Source: Bulleidia extructa W1219 (GTDB taxonomy: Bacteria; Bacillota_I; Bacilli_A; Erysipelotrichales; Erysipelotrichaceae). Taken from it: a stretch of DNA of 64,000 nt. Below, in pieces: positions 35,468-42,100 of the stretch. The translations under genes were made by a program, and so were the position numbers. The notes below the pieces were generated by a model, which did not search any database, had not been told where the DNA came from, and saw only the letters and a list, made by a program, of their open reading frames with translations. Position 1 is the stretch's first letter. Each line of letters opens with the position of its first letter. Where the stretch lies: contig NZ_ADFR01000009.1 of the NCBI RefSeq assembly GCF_000177375.1, positions 89,290-153,289 of the forward strand, in the 5' to 3' direction.

Positions 35468-35644
35468 ATGCGTAATATGACAGATGAGGAAATTTTTAAA
35501 TTAGCTAAAGAACTAACTTTTAAAGCTCTTGATGCCGGACACGTTGCAACACTTGTTGACGGTGAAAAAAACGGTAAGAATGTTGCCAATTTCCTCAAAA
35601 GTACCTACGATAATCTAAAATTACACTTTGGTAAAGTTGATTAG
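35468..35644 (+). CDS. Small plus-strand gene inside the leftward early region
   Basis: A 58-residue protein, MRNMTDEEIFKLAKELTFKA..., behind AAAGGGGGTG with a TATAAT box at 35438-35443. It is transcribed against the surrounding early genes and converges on the 48-residue gene. It appears to be helical and soluble; no family recognised. It might be expressed in the lysogen. Confidence 0.5.
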   Translation: MRNMTDEEIFKLAKELTFKALDAGHVATLVDGEKNGKNVANFLKSTYDNLKLHFGKVD

Positions 35645-35787
35645 TGTTTCGTAGTGTCAACCAATTTAGCAGTGGCCTCAATCACTGCCGGTAAAATGCT
35701 TTCGGTCTGATCACTGGAGGCGTTTTTTAATTCCCTTTGAATCCACTTACACAACACAGAGATTGTTTTTTCTATTTCCTCGTTCAC
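35641..35787 (-). CDS. Small early phage protein (GTG start)
   Basis: A 48-residue helical protein starting GTG at 35787, five bases behind AAAGGAGG. The longer frame is an artefact of reading through the operator repeat. Sequence: MNEEIEKTISVLCKWIQREL and a C-terminal AVIEATAKLV. No family recognised. It is second in the Cro operon and its ribosome site is shared word-for-word with that of cro. Confidence 0.5.
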   Translation of the reverse strand: MNEEIEKTISVLCKWIQRELKNASSDQTESILPAVIEATAKLVDTTKH

Positions 35788-35800
35788 TGTTTCCTCCTTT

Positions 35801-36031
35801 CTAATTTCGCATATCTGCGACGTTCGTGCCAAAAAAAATTGCTCGTGATTTATTGATTGAAAGCTTTAGAATTTTAGAAATAGAATTAACTTCTTTAACT
35901 GTAAAGGTATCACCATCATTAGAGAATCTTCTATATAGCGTAGTTCTATCTATACCTATTTGATTTGCAAGTTCATCAACAGTTATTTTATGTAAAGCCA
36001 TCTCTTCCTTTAATTTTTTTACATCAACCAT
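35801..36031 (-). CDS. Cro-like helix-turn-helix regulator
   Basis: A 76-residue repressor. The start MVDVKKLKEEMALHKITVDE at 36031 is five bases behind AAAGGAGG. The HTH is KITVDELANQIGIDRTTLYR followed by RFSNDGDTFTVKEVNSISKI. It is first in the leftward lytic transcript and divergent from the CI-like gene. Its own stop codon lies inside operator O1. Confidence 0.8.
   Translation of the reverse strand: MVDVKKLKEEMALHKITVDELANQIGIDRTTLYRRFSNDGDTFTVKEVNSISKILKLSINKSRAIFFGTNVADMRN
35807..35820. promoter_or_regulatory. Operator O1
   Basis: TCGCATATCTGCGA, a near palindrome inside the 3' end of cro, identical to O2. Confidence 0.7.
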
Positions 36032-36050
36032 AATATCCTCCTTTCTAATT

Positions 36051-36064
36051 TCGCATATCTGCGA
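36051..36064. promoter_or_regulatory. Operator O2
   Basis: TCGCATATCTGCGA at the start of the cro transcript, just downstream of its -10. Confidence 0.75.
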
Positions 36065-36071
36065 CAATCAA

Positions 36072-36100
36072 AATATAACCCCTTTCAAAAACATTGTCAA
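36072..36100 (-). promoter_or_regulatory. Leftward lytic promoter (cro)
   Basis: On the minus strand TTGACA and TATATT are spaced by 17 bases. O2 lies at the transcription start and O3 just upstream of the -35. Confidence 0.85.
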
Positions 36101-36108
36101 TACATTTT

Positions 36109-36122
36109 TTGCAGATTTGCGA
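36109..36122. promoter_or_regulatory. Operator O3
   Basis: TTGCAGATTTGCGA, same consensus as O1 and O2, between the divergent promoters. Confidence 0.65.
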
Positions 36123-36139
36123 TAATTTTTTTATTAGCA

Positions 36140-36153
36140 TTGCAAATATGCGA
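36140..36153. promoter_or_regulatory. Operator O4
   Basis: TTGCAAATATGCGA. Its first six bases are also the -35 of the repressor promoter, implying autoregulation. Confidence 0.7.
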
Positions 36154-36168
36154 CCATAAATATATAAT
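36140..36168 (+). promoter_or_regulatory. Rightward repressor promoter
   Basis: TTGCAA and TATAAT are spaced by 17 bases, with the repressor ATG about 25 bases downstream of the -10. Confidence 0.75.
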
Positions 36169-36193
36169 GAAATTAATTTAAGAGGGGAAAATG

Positions 36194-37018
36194 ATGAGCA
36201 CTGTTGGAGAACGAATTAGAAAAAGACGGATCGAATTGAAGTTATCTCCTGAGGACTTAGGAAATAAAATTGGCAAAGACCGTGCAACTATCTATCGATA
36301 TGAAAAAGGCGAAATTGAAAATCTGCCTGTTGGAATAATTGCGCCTTTAGCAACTGCGCTACACACTACTCCGCAATATCTCATGGGGTGGGAAGAAGAT
36401 CCTAATCTCACTGAACGTGACAATGATTTAGACAATATTAGTGATTTCCTTTTTGAAAATGGATATAGATTATCTTGTGAAAACTATGACGATGATTATT
36501 TTTTAATCAAGAAGGATGGCGAAACTGTAAATTCTTTTTTTGTTGGTGATTTATTATCAATATATAAAAATGCAATCAAAAATCAAACATTATCGATTGA
36601 TGTTTTTTTAAAAAATTCCACCAATAACTTTATCCACCAAATTCCTGTCCTGGGTGTAGTTCCGTGTGGCGAACCTATCGAAGCAATTGAAGACATCATT
36701 GAGTGGGTTGATGTTGTACCAAGCCAGACAAAAGATCACTTCGGACTGATTGCAAAAGGTAACTCTATGTCACCGTACATCCTTGATGGAGATATTCTGA
36801 TCGTAAAATACACGCCGGAAGTTAATTCTGGAAAAATCGCAATCGTTAAGGTCAACGGTGATGACGCCACTTGCAAACGTCTGATGATAAACGATGCGGG
36901 TATTACTCTTATTCCGAATAATCCGTTATATAAAACAAAAATATTTACACCACAAGAAGTCCAAGATAAGCCGGTGTCTATTGTAGGCGAAGTTGTGGAA
37001 ATAAGAAGAAGATTTTGA
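36194..37018 (+). CDS. CI/LexA-like phage repressor with S24 protease domain
   Basis: A 274-residue repressor. The second of two adjacent ATGs (36194) has the better spacing to AGAGGGG. Residues 3-60 are an HTH_3 domain (VGERIRKRRIELKLSPEDLG, KDRATIYRYEKGEI). The C-terminal S24 domain has a Cys-Gly autocleavage site in VVPCGEP near 157, catalytic Ser in AKGNSMSPYILDGDIL, and catalytic Lys in DATCKRL. It keeps lysogeny and would self-cleave upon RecA activation. It is divergent from cro, with four operators nearby. Confidence 0.9.
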   Translation: MSTVGERIRKRRIELKLSPEDLGNKIGKDRATIYRYEKGEIENLPVGIIAPLATALHTTPQYLMGWEEDPNLTERDNDLDNISDFLFENGYRLSCENYDDDYFLIKKDGETVNSFFVGDLLSIYKNAIKNQTLSIDVFLKNSTNNFIHQIPVLGVVPCGEPIEAIEDIIEWVDVVPSQTKDHFGLIAKGNSMSPYILDGDILIVKYTPEVNSGKIAIVKVNGDDATCKRLMINDAGITLIPNNPLYKTKIFTPQEVQDKPVSIVGEVVEIRRRF

Positions 37019-37088
37019 AAAGAATGTCAAACAAAATATGCAGATAATACAAAATTTTTTAAAAAGAATGAATCTAAGAGGTTACGAC

Positions 37089-37682
37089 ATGGATACTTTA
37101 ATTGGTATTGAGTCAATTCCAGTTCCCGCCAAAGACTATAACACCGGAAATGATTTGAAAGATGCTATTTGGTACGTTTTACAAAGAAAAGCTACTGAAC
37201 ACAAAAGAAATGGTAATTTAGATTTAGCAATTGCGTGTTTAAGAAAATCTAACGAATTGTCAGATTACGAAAATGAGCCTCTTCTTTCAGAAAAAGAATA
37301 TTTACGATTACCAAAATACATAGCCTTGAGTGGAAAAAAGGAATTAGCCAAGTTAGAAAAAGACAAGATTTACGTTAGACACCCTGAGTTCAGGGATCAC
37401 AGGTTAATTAACTTAAGGTACATTTCAAAACAAATCACCAACTCAATAAAATACAAAAACGATTTAGTAAAAGTAGCCACCTACGGTGACTGTCCAAAAT
37501 GTAAAAGACTAAAGGGGAAAATTTACTCTTTATCTGGGAAATCAAAAAAATTCCCTCTTATTCCTCCTGAAATATTTATTGATGGTGGACATAATGAAAA
37601 CTGTAATATCTCAATATATTCATATTACCCCGGACTGGAAAATGACGATGAAGGTGATCCGAGAGATAACAGCGTGCGTTAG
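37089..37682 (+). CDS. Hypothetical phage cargo protein with CxxC zinc knuckle
   Basis: A 197-residue protein; MDTLIGIESIPVPAKDYNTG at 37089 follows AAGAGG and is preferred to an upstream ATG with no ribosome site. It has a helical first half (YVLQRKATEHKRNGNLDLAI, TPR-like) and a second half with CPKCKRLKGKIYSLSG, then a late HNENC that could complete a metal site. It is co-oriented with the repressor, so expressed in the lysogen. Function unknown; superinfection exclusion is only a contextual guess. Confidence 0.6.
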   Translation: MDTLIGIESIPVPAKDYNTGNDLKDAIWYVLQRKATEHKRNGNLDLAIACLRKSNELSDYENEPLLSEKEYLRLPKYIALSGKKELAKLEKDKIYVRHPEFRDHRLINLRYISKQITNSIKYKNDLVKVATYGDCPKCKRLKGKIYSLSGKSKKFPLIPPEIFIDGGHNENCNISIYSYYPGLENDDEGDPRDNSVR

Positions 37683-37702
37683 AGAAGAAGGAGATAAAGA
37701 AA

Positions 37703-38119
37703 ATGAAAAAAAATAAATTTTTATTTGAAGATGATGGCAAAGTAATACGAATTTTAAGCCAGCAACGAATACTAATAAATATTGGTGATGAATCATTAAC
37801 AATTGGGGATAAAGTTTTAATATTCTCTCATGGCGACAAGATTAAAGATCTTGATGGGAAGGATTTAGGGAATTACGAAATTAACAAGGATATATTGACG
37901 GTGATTGAAACCGCCAAAACATACAGCACTTGCGCCAAAATAGTCAAAAAAGTAACTACTCCGCTTTCCGAGATGCTAAATACTACAGTGAATACTTGGA
38001 ATACTTCTAAAGAGATAACAGTAGAAAATCCACTAAATGTTGAAGAATCAGATATAAATCCATTAGAAATTCAAAGTGATTCTAAAATCCGAGTTGGAGA
38101 CTACGTAAGAATAATTTGA
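37703..38119 (+). CDS. Hypothetical phage cargo protein
   Basis: A 138-residue protein behind AAGGAG. Residues ~10-85 are a small beta barrel (VIRILSQQRILINIGDESLT, IGDKVLIFSHGDKI, LGNYEINKDILTVIETA) resembling FlgT-C-like or translation-factor-like barrels; the rest is low complexity until a final KIRVGDYVRI. It lies between the zinc-knuckle gene and the Abi unit on the lysogenic transcript. Function unknown. Confidence 0.55.
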   Translation: MKKNKFLFEDDGKVIRILSQQRILINIGDESLTIGDKVLIFSHGDKIKDLDGKDLGNYEINKDILTVIETAKTYSTCAKIVKKVTTPLSEMLNTTVNTWNTSKEITVENPLNVEESDINPLEIQSDSKIRVGDYVRII

Positions 38120-38120
38120 T

Positions 38121-38149
38121 TTGACGTGATGTAAATGACCTATTATAAT
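38121..38149 (+). promoter_or_regulatory. Strong promoter of the small RNA/abi unit
   Basis: TTGACG and a perfect TATAAT are spaced by exactly 17 bases. It begins two bases after the stop codon of the preceding gene. Confidence 0.85.
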
Positions 38150-38155
38150 GAAGGA

Positions 38156-38210
38156 GATCTGAAAAGCCGTGGTAGACATGGCTACTGCTCCTTCTTAGAA
38201 AGGAGCTTTT
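38156..38210 (+). ncRNA. Small structured RNA upstream of abi (abiF-RNA-like)
   Basis: A transcript from the promoter above would be ~55 bases. Hairpin 1: AGCCGTG (38165-38171) with CATGGCT (38177-38183), loop GTAGA. Hairpin 2: GCTCCTT (38187-38193) with AAGGAGC (38200-38206), followed by TTTT, a rho-independent terminator. Loop bases GTAG could also pair with CTAC (38182-38185), a possible pseudoknot. Abi_2 genes of the AbiF group are known to be preceded by a conserved structured RNA (the abiF RNA motif); this fits by position and size. Sequence match to that motif was not tested. Confidence 0.7.
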
Positions 38211-38217
38211 AATTTTC

Positions 38218-39198
38218 ATGGATGATTTTGATAAACCATATAAAGACTATCCTGAAATGATTGAGATTTTGAAAAACCGAAATGTTATTATTCAAAATGA
38301 AGACCAAGCAAAAATGTTTTTGTCAGAACTATCTTATTATGGTCTAATAAATGCTTGTAAAAGATATTTTCCAACTGATAACGAAATTTTTTTAAATCAA
38401 GTATATTTTGAAGAATTTATATATTCGTATATGCTGGAAAATCAATTCAATACAATTCTACTAAGATACATTTTATTTGTAGAAAGATCTTTTAAATCGA
38501 ATATATCTCATTTAGTATCCAAAAAATATGGTATATATCTAGATTTGAACGATATACACTTTCAAAATAAAGATAGTTACTTGTGTAATGCAAATTACTC
38601 TAGTTCTGCTCAAAATGTAATCTCTTCATTAAAGAGTGTTTTAGAGGAATTAAATAAATATAAAGAAAAAAATTTAAGCATAAAACACTATCTTAAAAAT
38701 CATAATCATTTGCCCTTGTGGATAGTAATGAACTGCCTTAATTTAGGAACGGTTGCTAATTATTACCAAATATTAAAGAAACAAGATAAGCAGGAAATTG
38801 CTGACATTATGGTACATACCAATCGATTTTCATGTGAAGAAAAAAAGAAGTTCTTACTTAATGGCGTGCGATTGATTACTAAATATCGTAATTCTATTGC
38901 ACATGGTCAAGAAATATATGCCAACAAAATTAGCCGAAAGTTGCCAAAGGATTTAGTATTAAAAATTACCAATCGAAAAATAACAAAGGCAGACTATTTA
39001 AATGGCATTGGCAGTAATGATAAACTTTCTGTATTATTGGTTTTATGTACAATTTTGGTAAGCCCTTTTAAAAAAATGCTAATCAACGATATCCACTCAT
39101 TAGAAATGTCATTTAATGAAACGGTTATCAACAATAAAAATGCTTTTAAAATTTTCAATCTTCCAGATGATTATATCGAAATACTTAATAATATATAA
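38218..39198 (+). CDS. Abi_2/AbiF-like HEPN abortive infection protein
   Basis: A 326-residue protein of the Abi_2 (AbiD/AbiF) family. The N-terminus has YPEMIEILKNRNVIIQNEDQ and ELSYYGLINACKRYF, the usual Abi_2 start. Near residue 230 is YRNSIAHGQEI, an R-x4-H HEPN ribonuclease motif. Such proteins stop phage growth by RNA cleavage or translation arrest. Its only ribosome site, AAGGAG, is inside the terminator stem of the upstream RNA, so read-through and structure may control translation. It is cargo of the prophage, between repressor-side genes and the integrase. Confidence 0.85.
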   Translation: MDDFDKPYKDYPEMIEILKNRNVIIQNEDQAKMFLSELSYYGLINACKRYFPTDNEIFLNQVYFEEFIYSYMLENQFNTILLRYILFVERSFKSNISHLVSKKYGIYLDLNDIHFQNKDSYLCNANYSSSAQNVISSLKSVLEELNKYKEKNLSIKHYLKNHNHLPLWIVMNCLNLGTVANYYQILKKQDKQEIADIMVHTNRFSCEEKKKFLLNGVRLITKYRNSIAHGQEIYANKISRKLPKDLVLKITNRKITKADYLNGIGSNDKLSVLLVLCTILVSPFKKMLINDIHSLEMSFNETVINNKNAFKIFNLPDDYIEILNNI

Positions 39199-39313
39199 AA
39201 ACCCGACTGCACCAACAGCCGGATAAGCAGTAAACCCACAACCAAGTGCTTTTACTATACTCAATTTTAGCGTATGTAGAAAGCACATTCAACTAATGAA
39301 AGGATGTGTACTT

Positions 39314-40477
39314 ATGAAAGAAAAATGGATTATCCCTATCTGTTCTAAAACCAAAGGTGAAGGCTTTAAAGTGTTAGCCAAATATCGTAACAAAGAAGCT
39401 GGAAAGCTCGTGTCTGTATCCGGAGGACGATTCTACATATCAGATTATGAAGGTGATAAAAAGCTGGCCAAGATGGCAGCAATTAAATCCAGAAACAAAA
39501 TTCAAGAAGATATTGATATTGGAAGATACGCTTCTAAGTCATTAACAGTGGATGAATGTTATAAAAAATCTTTAATGGACTTACAATTATCCGTTAAAAC
39601 CATTCGTAGACACGACTCAATTTATCGGCACCTTATTTCAGATGAAGTAAAGTTAAAAAATATCATCAAAGTAACAACTTCTGATGTTCAAAATTCTATT
39701 AATGATTTTTCGAAAGACAGAAGCCAAAACAACATTAATAATGCAATGAGTATCTGGAGACAGATATATAAAGCGGCATTGATAGCGGAAATACCTGTGG
39801 TGAACCGAGCGGAGATGGTTATGGTGCCTAAATCAAGAAAGGTTGTAATACCTAAAGATAATAAATTAAACATTGAAGATTTCGAAAAATTCCTAAATGA
39901 GTTACTAATTTATAATTGCAGACAAAAGAGAGGTTTGTATAAAGCAACATGCTTATGGTATGCGTGTCAGATCATGTATTATACCGGCCTAAGGCCACAG
40001 GAAGTTTACGCATTATCAAGAAGTGATATCGATCTAGACAAAAGGCAATTACATGTCAATAAGTCTATTGGGTCCACTACCGAATCAACTCGACAAGTCA
40101 TTCCCGTTAAAACCAAATATTCAAATTCGATTGTTCCTATCCCCCCTGGACTTGTAAAGGTTCTTGAGAACCTTTTAGAGTGGTCTAAAGGAAAGGATTT
40201 AATTTTCATAGACTTAGATGGTCTACCATATGAAATTGACGATGTATCAAACTTAATCTGTCATGTTTCAAGGCTTTGTAAAAAGAAATATGGGTTTTCC
40301 TTTAACCAATATAGATTACGTCATTTATTTTCAAAAGACTTATTCGATGCTGGAATCAATCCAAAAGTCATACAATCTCTAATGCGCCATGCAACAGAAA
40401 ATATGAGTCTATACTATGCCTATACAACAGAGGAAGATAAAGCTGAGGCAATAAAAAATAGAGATTTGCCAAAATAA
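39314..40477 (+). CDS. int: Tyrosine-family site-specific integrase
   Basis: A 387-residue integrase that recombines the phage with tRNA-Leu. The start at 39314 has an AAAGG upstream; an earlier ATG has none. A core-binding helix domain occupies ~60-170. Catalytic motifs: TGLRPQEVYAL (Arg I), YRLRHLFSKDL (box II), RHATENMSLYYAY with the nucleophile Tyr. In box II the usual first His of HxxR is Tyr. It lies 165 bases from attR, oriented toward it. Confidence 0.9.
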   Translation: MKEKWIIPICSKTKGEGFKVLAKYRNKEAGKLVSVSGGRFYISDYEGDKKLAKMAAIKSRNKIQEDIDIGRYASKSLTVDECYKKSLMDLQLSVKTIRRHDSIYRHLISDEVKLKNIIKVTTSDVQNSINDFSKDRSQNNINNAMSIWRQIYKAALIAEIPVVNRAEMVMVPKSRKVVIPKDNKLNIEDFEKFLNELLIYNCRQKRGLYKATCLWYACQIMYYTGLRPQEVYALSRSDIDLDKRQLHVNKSIGSTTESTRQVIPVKTKYSNSIVPIPPGLVKVLENLLEWSKGKDLIFIDLDGLPYEIDDVSNLICHVSRLCKKKYGFSFNQYRLRHLFSKDLFDAGINPKVIQSLMRHATENMSLYYAYTTEEDKAEAIKNRDLPK

Positions 40478-40480
40478 TAT

Positions 40481-40502
40481 TTGGAGAACATTTAGAGAAC
40501 AA
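40481..40502 (+). repeat. Right subterminal repeat, possible integrase arm site
   Basis: Two GAGAACA motifs as at 5843-5865, immediately after the integrase stop. Confidence 0.45.
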
Positions 40503-40641
40503 TAACGGCTATCAATTAAAAAACAAGAACTATCAACAAATAGGTGTAAATTCAATAAGTGCCGATAAATACTATATTTTTTTACCAACAAAAGCTAAAT
40601 TGAAGTTAACTGGTATTTAGCAATAACCGATATTTTATGTA

Positions 40642-40654
40642 GTTCGGTGCATTT
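40642..40654 (+). repeat. attR core
   Basis: GTTCGGTGCATTT, identical to attL. It marks the right prophage boundary. Confidence 0.8.
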
Positions 40655-40665
40655 CCATGTTATCT

Positions 40666-40695
40666 AAAAGTTCGCTCAAACAGTGAACTTTTTTA
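40666..40695 (+). terminator. Displaced original terminator of tRNA-Leu
   Basis: AAAAGTTC pairs with GAACTTTT followed by TT. It lies 12 bases past attR, exactly where the tRNA terminator would be in an uninfected chromosome. The remaining 40696-40935 holds no gene I could support. Confidence 0.7.
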
Positions 40696-40935
40696 TGTAT
40701 ATATCGACCAATCCCTTTTTATAGAAAAACTTCATGGTCATCTACCAAGTGATTGTTCAACTATTTTTGACATTCTTACTTTTTGCATGAACATATTATT
40801 TATAAATCATCATAACCTTTTTTGACTGATATTTATTTCCCTATCATCAGGTGTTATTGATCGCTTATTTATCTATATTCTGCTTTGGCAATAAGGATTT
40901 CTATACTCTTTTATATGACATAGGGAAAATCATTT

Positions 40936-40966
40936 TTGGATAACTTCTCTTTTTTTGTTCTATAAT
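40936..40966 (+). promoter_or_regulatory. Promoter of the CobW operon
   Basis: A TATAAT box (40961-40966) lies 21 bases before the start codon, with TTGGAT 19 bases upstream. No clear Zur box was recognised. Confidence 0.5.
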
Positions 40967-40987
40967 CTAGTTAGAAAAGAGGTAAGC

Positions 40988-42100
40988 ATGACAAAAGTAG
41001 ATTTGATTTCCGGATTTTTAGGAGCTGGAAAAACAACATTAATTCAAAAATTATTACCCGAGGTATACAAAAATCAAAAAGTCGTTTTAATCGAAAATGA
41101 GTTTGGCGAAATTGGAATTGACGGTTCTTTCTTAAAAGAAACCGGTATCATTGTCAATGAAATCAATAGTGGTTGTATTTGTTGCACATTACAAGGTGAT
41201 TTTCGTTTGGCTTTGATGAAAGTAGTTGAGGATTATCATCCGGATATCATCTTGATTGAACCATCCGGTGTGGGAAAACTATCGGATATTCTCCACTTAG
41301 TCGCTTCCGTAGAAGGCCTAGAAATTCATAGCCAAAGTACCGTGGTCGATGCCAACCGAGCTTTAATATATCATAAGAATTTTGGTGAATTTTTTGATGA
41401 CCAAATTCAAAATGCGACTTGTATCATCCTATCCCGCACTCAAGAAATCAATCAGGAAAAATTAGAAAATGATTTAGCTATGATTCATGAACTCAATGAC
41501 CATGTTCGCGTAGTAACAACTCCTTGGTCGGATATTACCGGGGAAACTTTATATGAGGCTATGGTCGGTTCCGCCTCTTTCATTGATATGACCATTCATG
41601 AATTAGAAAAACACCATCATCATGATGAAGAAGATCATTGCGACCATCACCATGATCACGAAGGATGTCATTGTAAACACCATCATGAACAAGACCATGA
41701 ATGCCATCACCACCACGAAAAACATGAAGAAAGAGAAGAAAACATCACTAAAGCCAATCAGGGATTAAGCAAAGGAAATCATATACACATCGGAACTGAA
41801 GAAAAACACCATCATCACCATGATGGCTTAGATGCTGATGACATTTTTGATGCTATTGGCATTGAAACCGTTCAACGCTATTCTCATTGTGAATTAGAAG
41901 AAGCTTTAGCTCAATTACCAGAGACCATTTTAAGAGCCAAAGGTATCGTACAAGATCATGAAGGAAACTGGTTCTTCTTTGACTATGTCCCTGGCAAAAC
42001 CGATATTCGTCAAGGAAAACCGGCTTACACTGGTTTAATAACAGTTATCGGCACTAATGTCGATGTTGAAAAAATGAAAGAGATTTTTAGGATTCACTGA
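40988..42100 (+). CDS. CobW/G3E GTPase with His-rich metal-binding insert
   Basis: A 370-residue metallochaperone. The start at 40988 follows GAGG. P-loop is SGFLGAGKTTL, then IENEFGEIGIDG, the metal motif NSGCICCTL (CxCC), and LIEPSGVG. A His/Asp/Glu-rich insert occupies ~200-285 (e.g. HHHHDEEDHCDHHHDHEGCH). A CobW_C domain closes it. Members of this kind (ZNG1/YeiR type) transfer zinc to client proteins under zinc shortage; the metal is inferred from the His-rich insert. It overlaps the next GTPase gene by one base. Confidence 0.9.
   Translation: MTKVDLISGFLGAGKTTLIQKLLPEVYKNQKVVLIENEFGEIGIDGSFLKETGIIVNEINSGCICCTLQGDFRLALMKVVEDYHPDIILIEPSGVGKLSDILHLVASVEGLEIHSQSTVVDANRALIYHKNFGEFFDDQIQNATCIILSRTQEINQEKLENDLAMIHELNDHVRVVTTPWSDITGETLYEAMVGSASFIDMTIHELEKHHHHDEEDHCDHHHDHEGCHCKHHHEQDHECHHHHEKHEEREENITKANQGLSKGNHIHIGTEEKHHHHHDGLDADDIFDAIGIETVQRYSHCELEEALAQLPETILRAKGIVQDHEGNWFFFDYVPGKTDIRQGKPAYTGLITVIGTNVDVEKMKEIFRIH

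Larger units (their letters stand above)
5776..40654. mobile_element. Complete-looking siphovirus-type prophage in tRNA-Leu
   Basis: A 34.9 kb element is bounded by the 13-base direct repeat GTTCGGTGCATTT, with the left copy in the tRNA 3' end and the right copy just past the integrase. It has a full gene order: holin, lysin, tail fibre/baseplate, tape measure, tail tube, minor capsid proteins, major capsid, scaffold, MuF-type head protein, portal, terminase, late regulator, replication, CI/Cro switch, cargo and integrase. Every module needed for lysogeny, replication, packaging and lysis can be identified, so it may be inducible; that is inference. Lytic genes are on the minus strand, repressor-side genes on the plus strand. 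Confidence 0.93.

Noticed and set aside
35807..36153. LexA/SOS boxes in the phage switch
   Set aside because: The sites read TYGCA-N4-TGCGA or similar and lack the GAAC/GTTC arms of Firmicute LexA boxes; they fit a phage operator set.
38151..38156. Upstream AAGGAG as an anti-terminator arm for the small RNA
   Set aside because: It could pair with CTCCTT of the terminator, but most of it lies before the expected transcription start.
40642..40654. tRNA-like 3' end at the right boundary
   Set aside because: Only ten bases of tRNA-Leu are present; it is an att remnant, not a tRNA gene.
41607..41825. CAC/CAT-rich stretches as a DNA microsatellite
   Set aside because: They encode the His-rich insert of the CobW protein in a single long frame with mixed codons.
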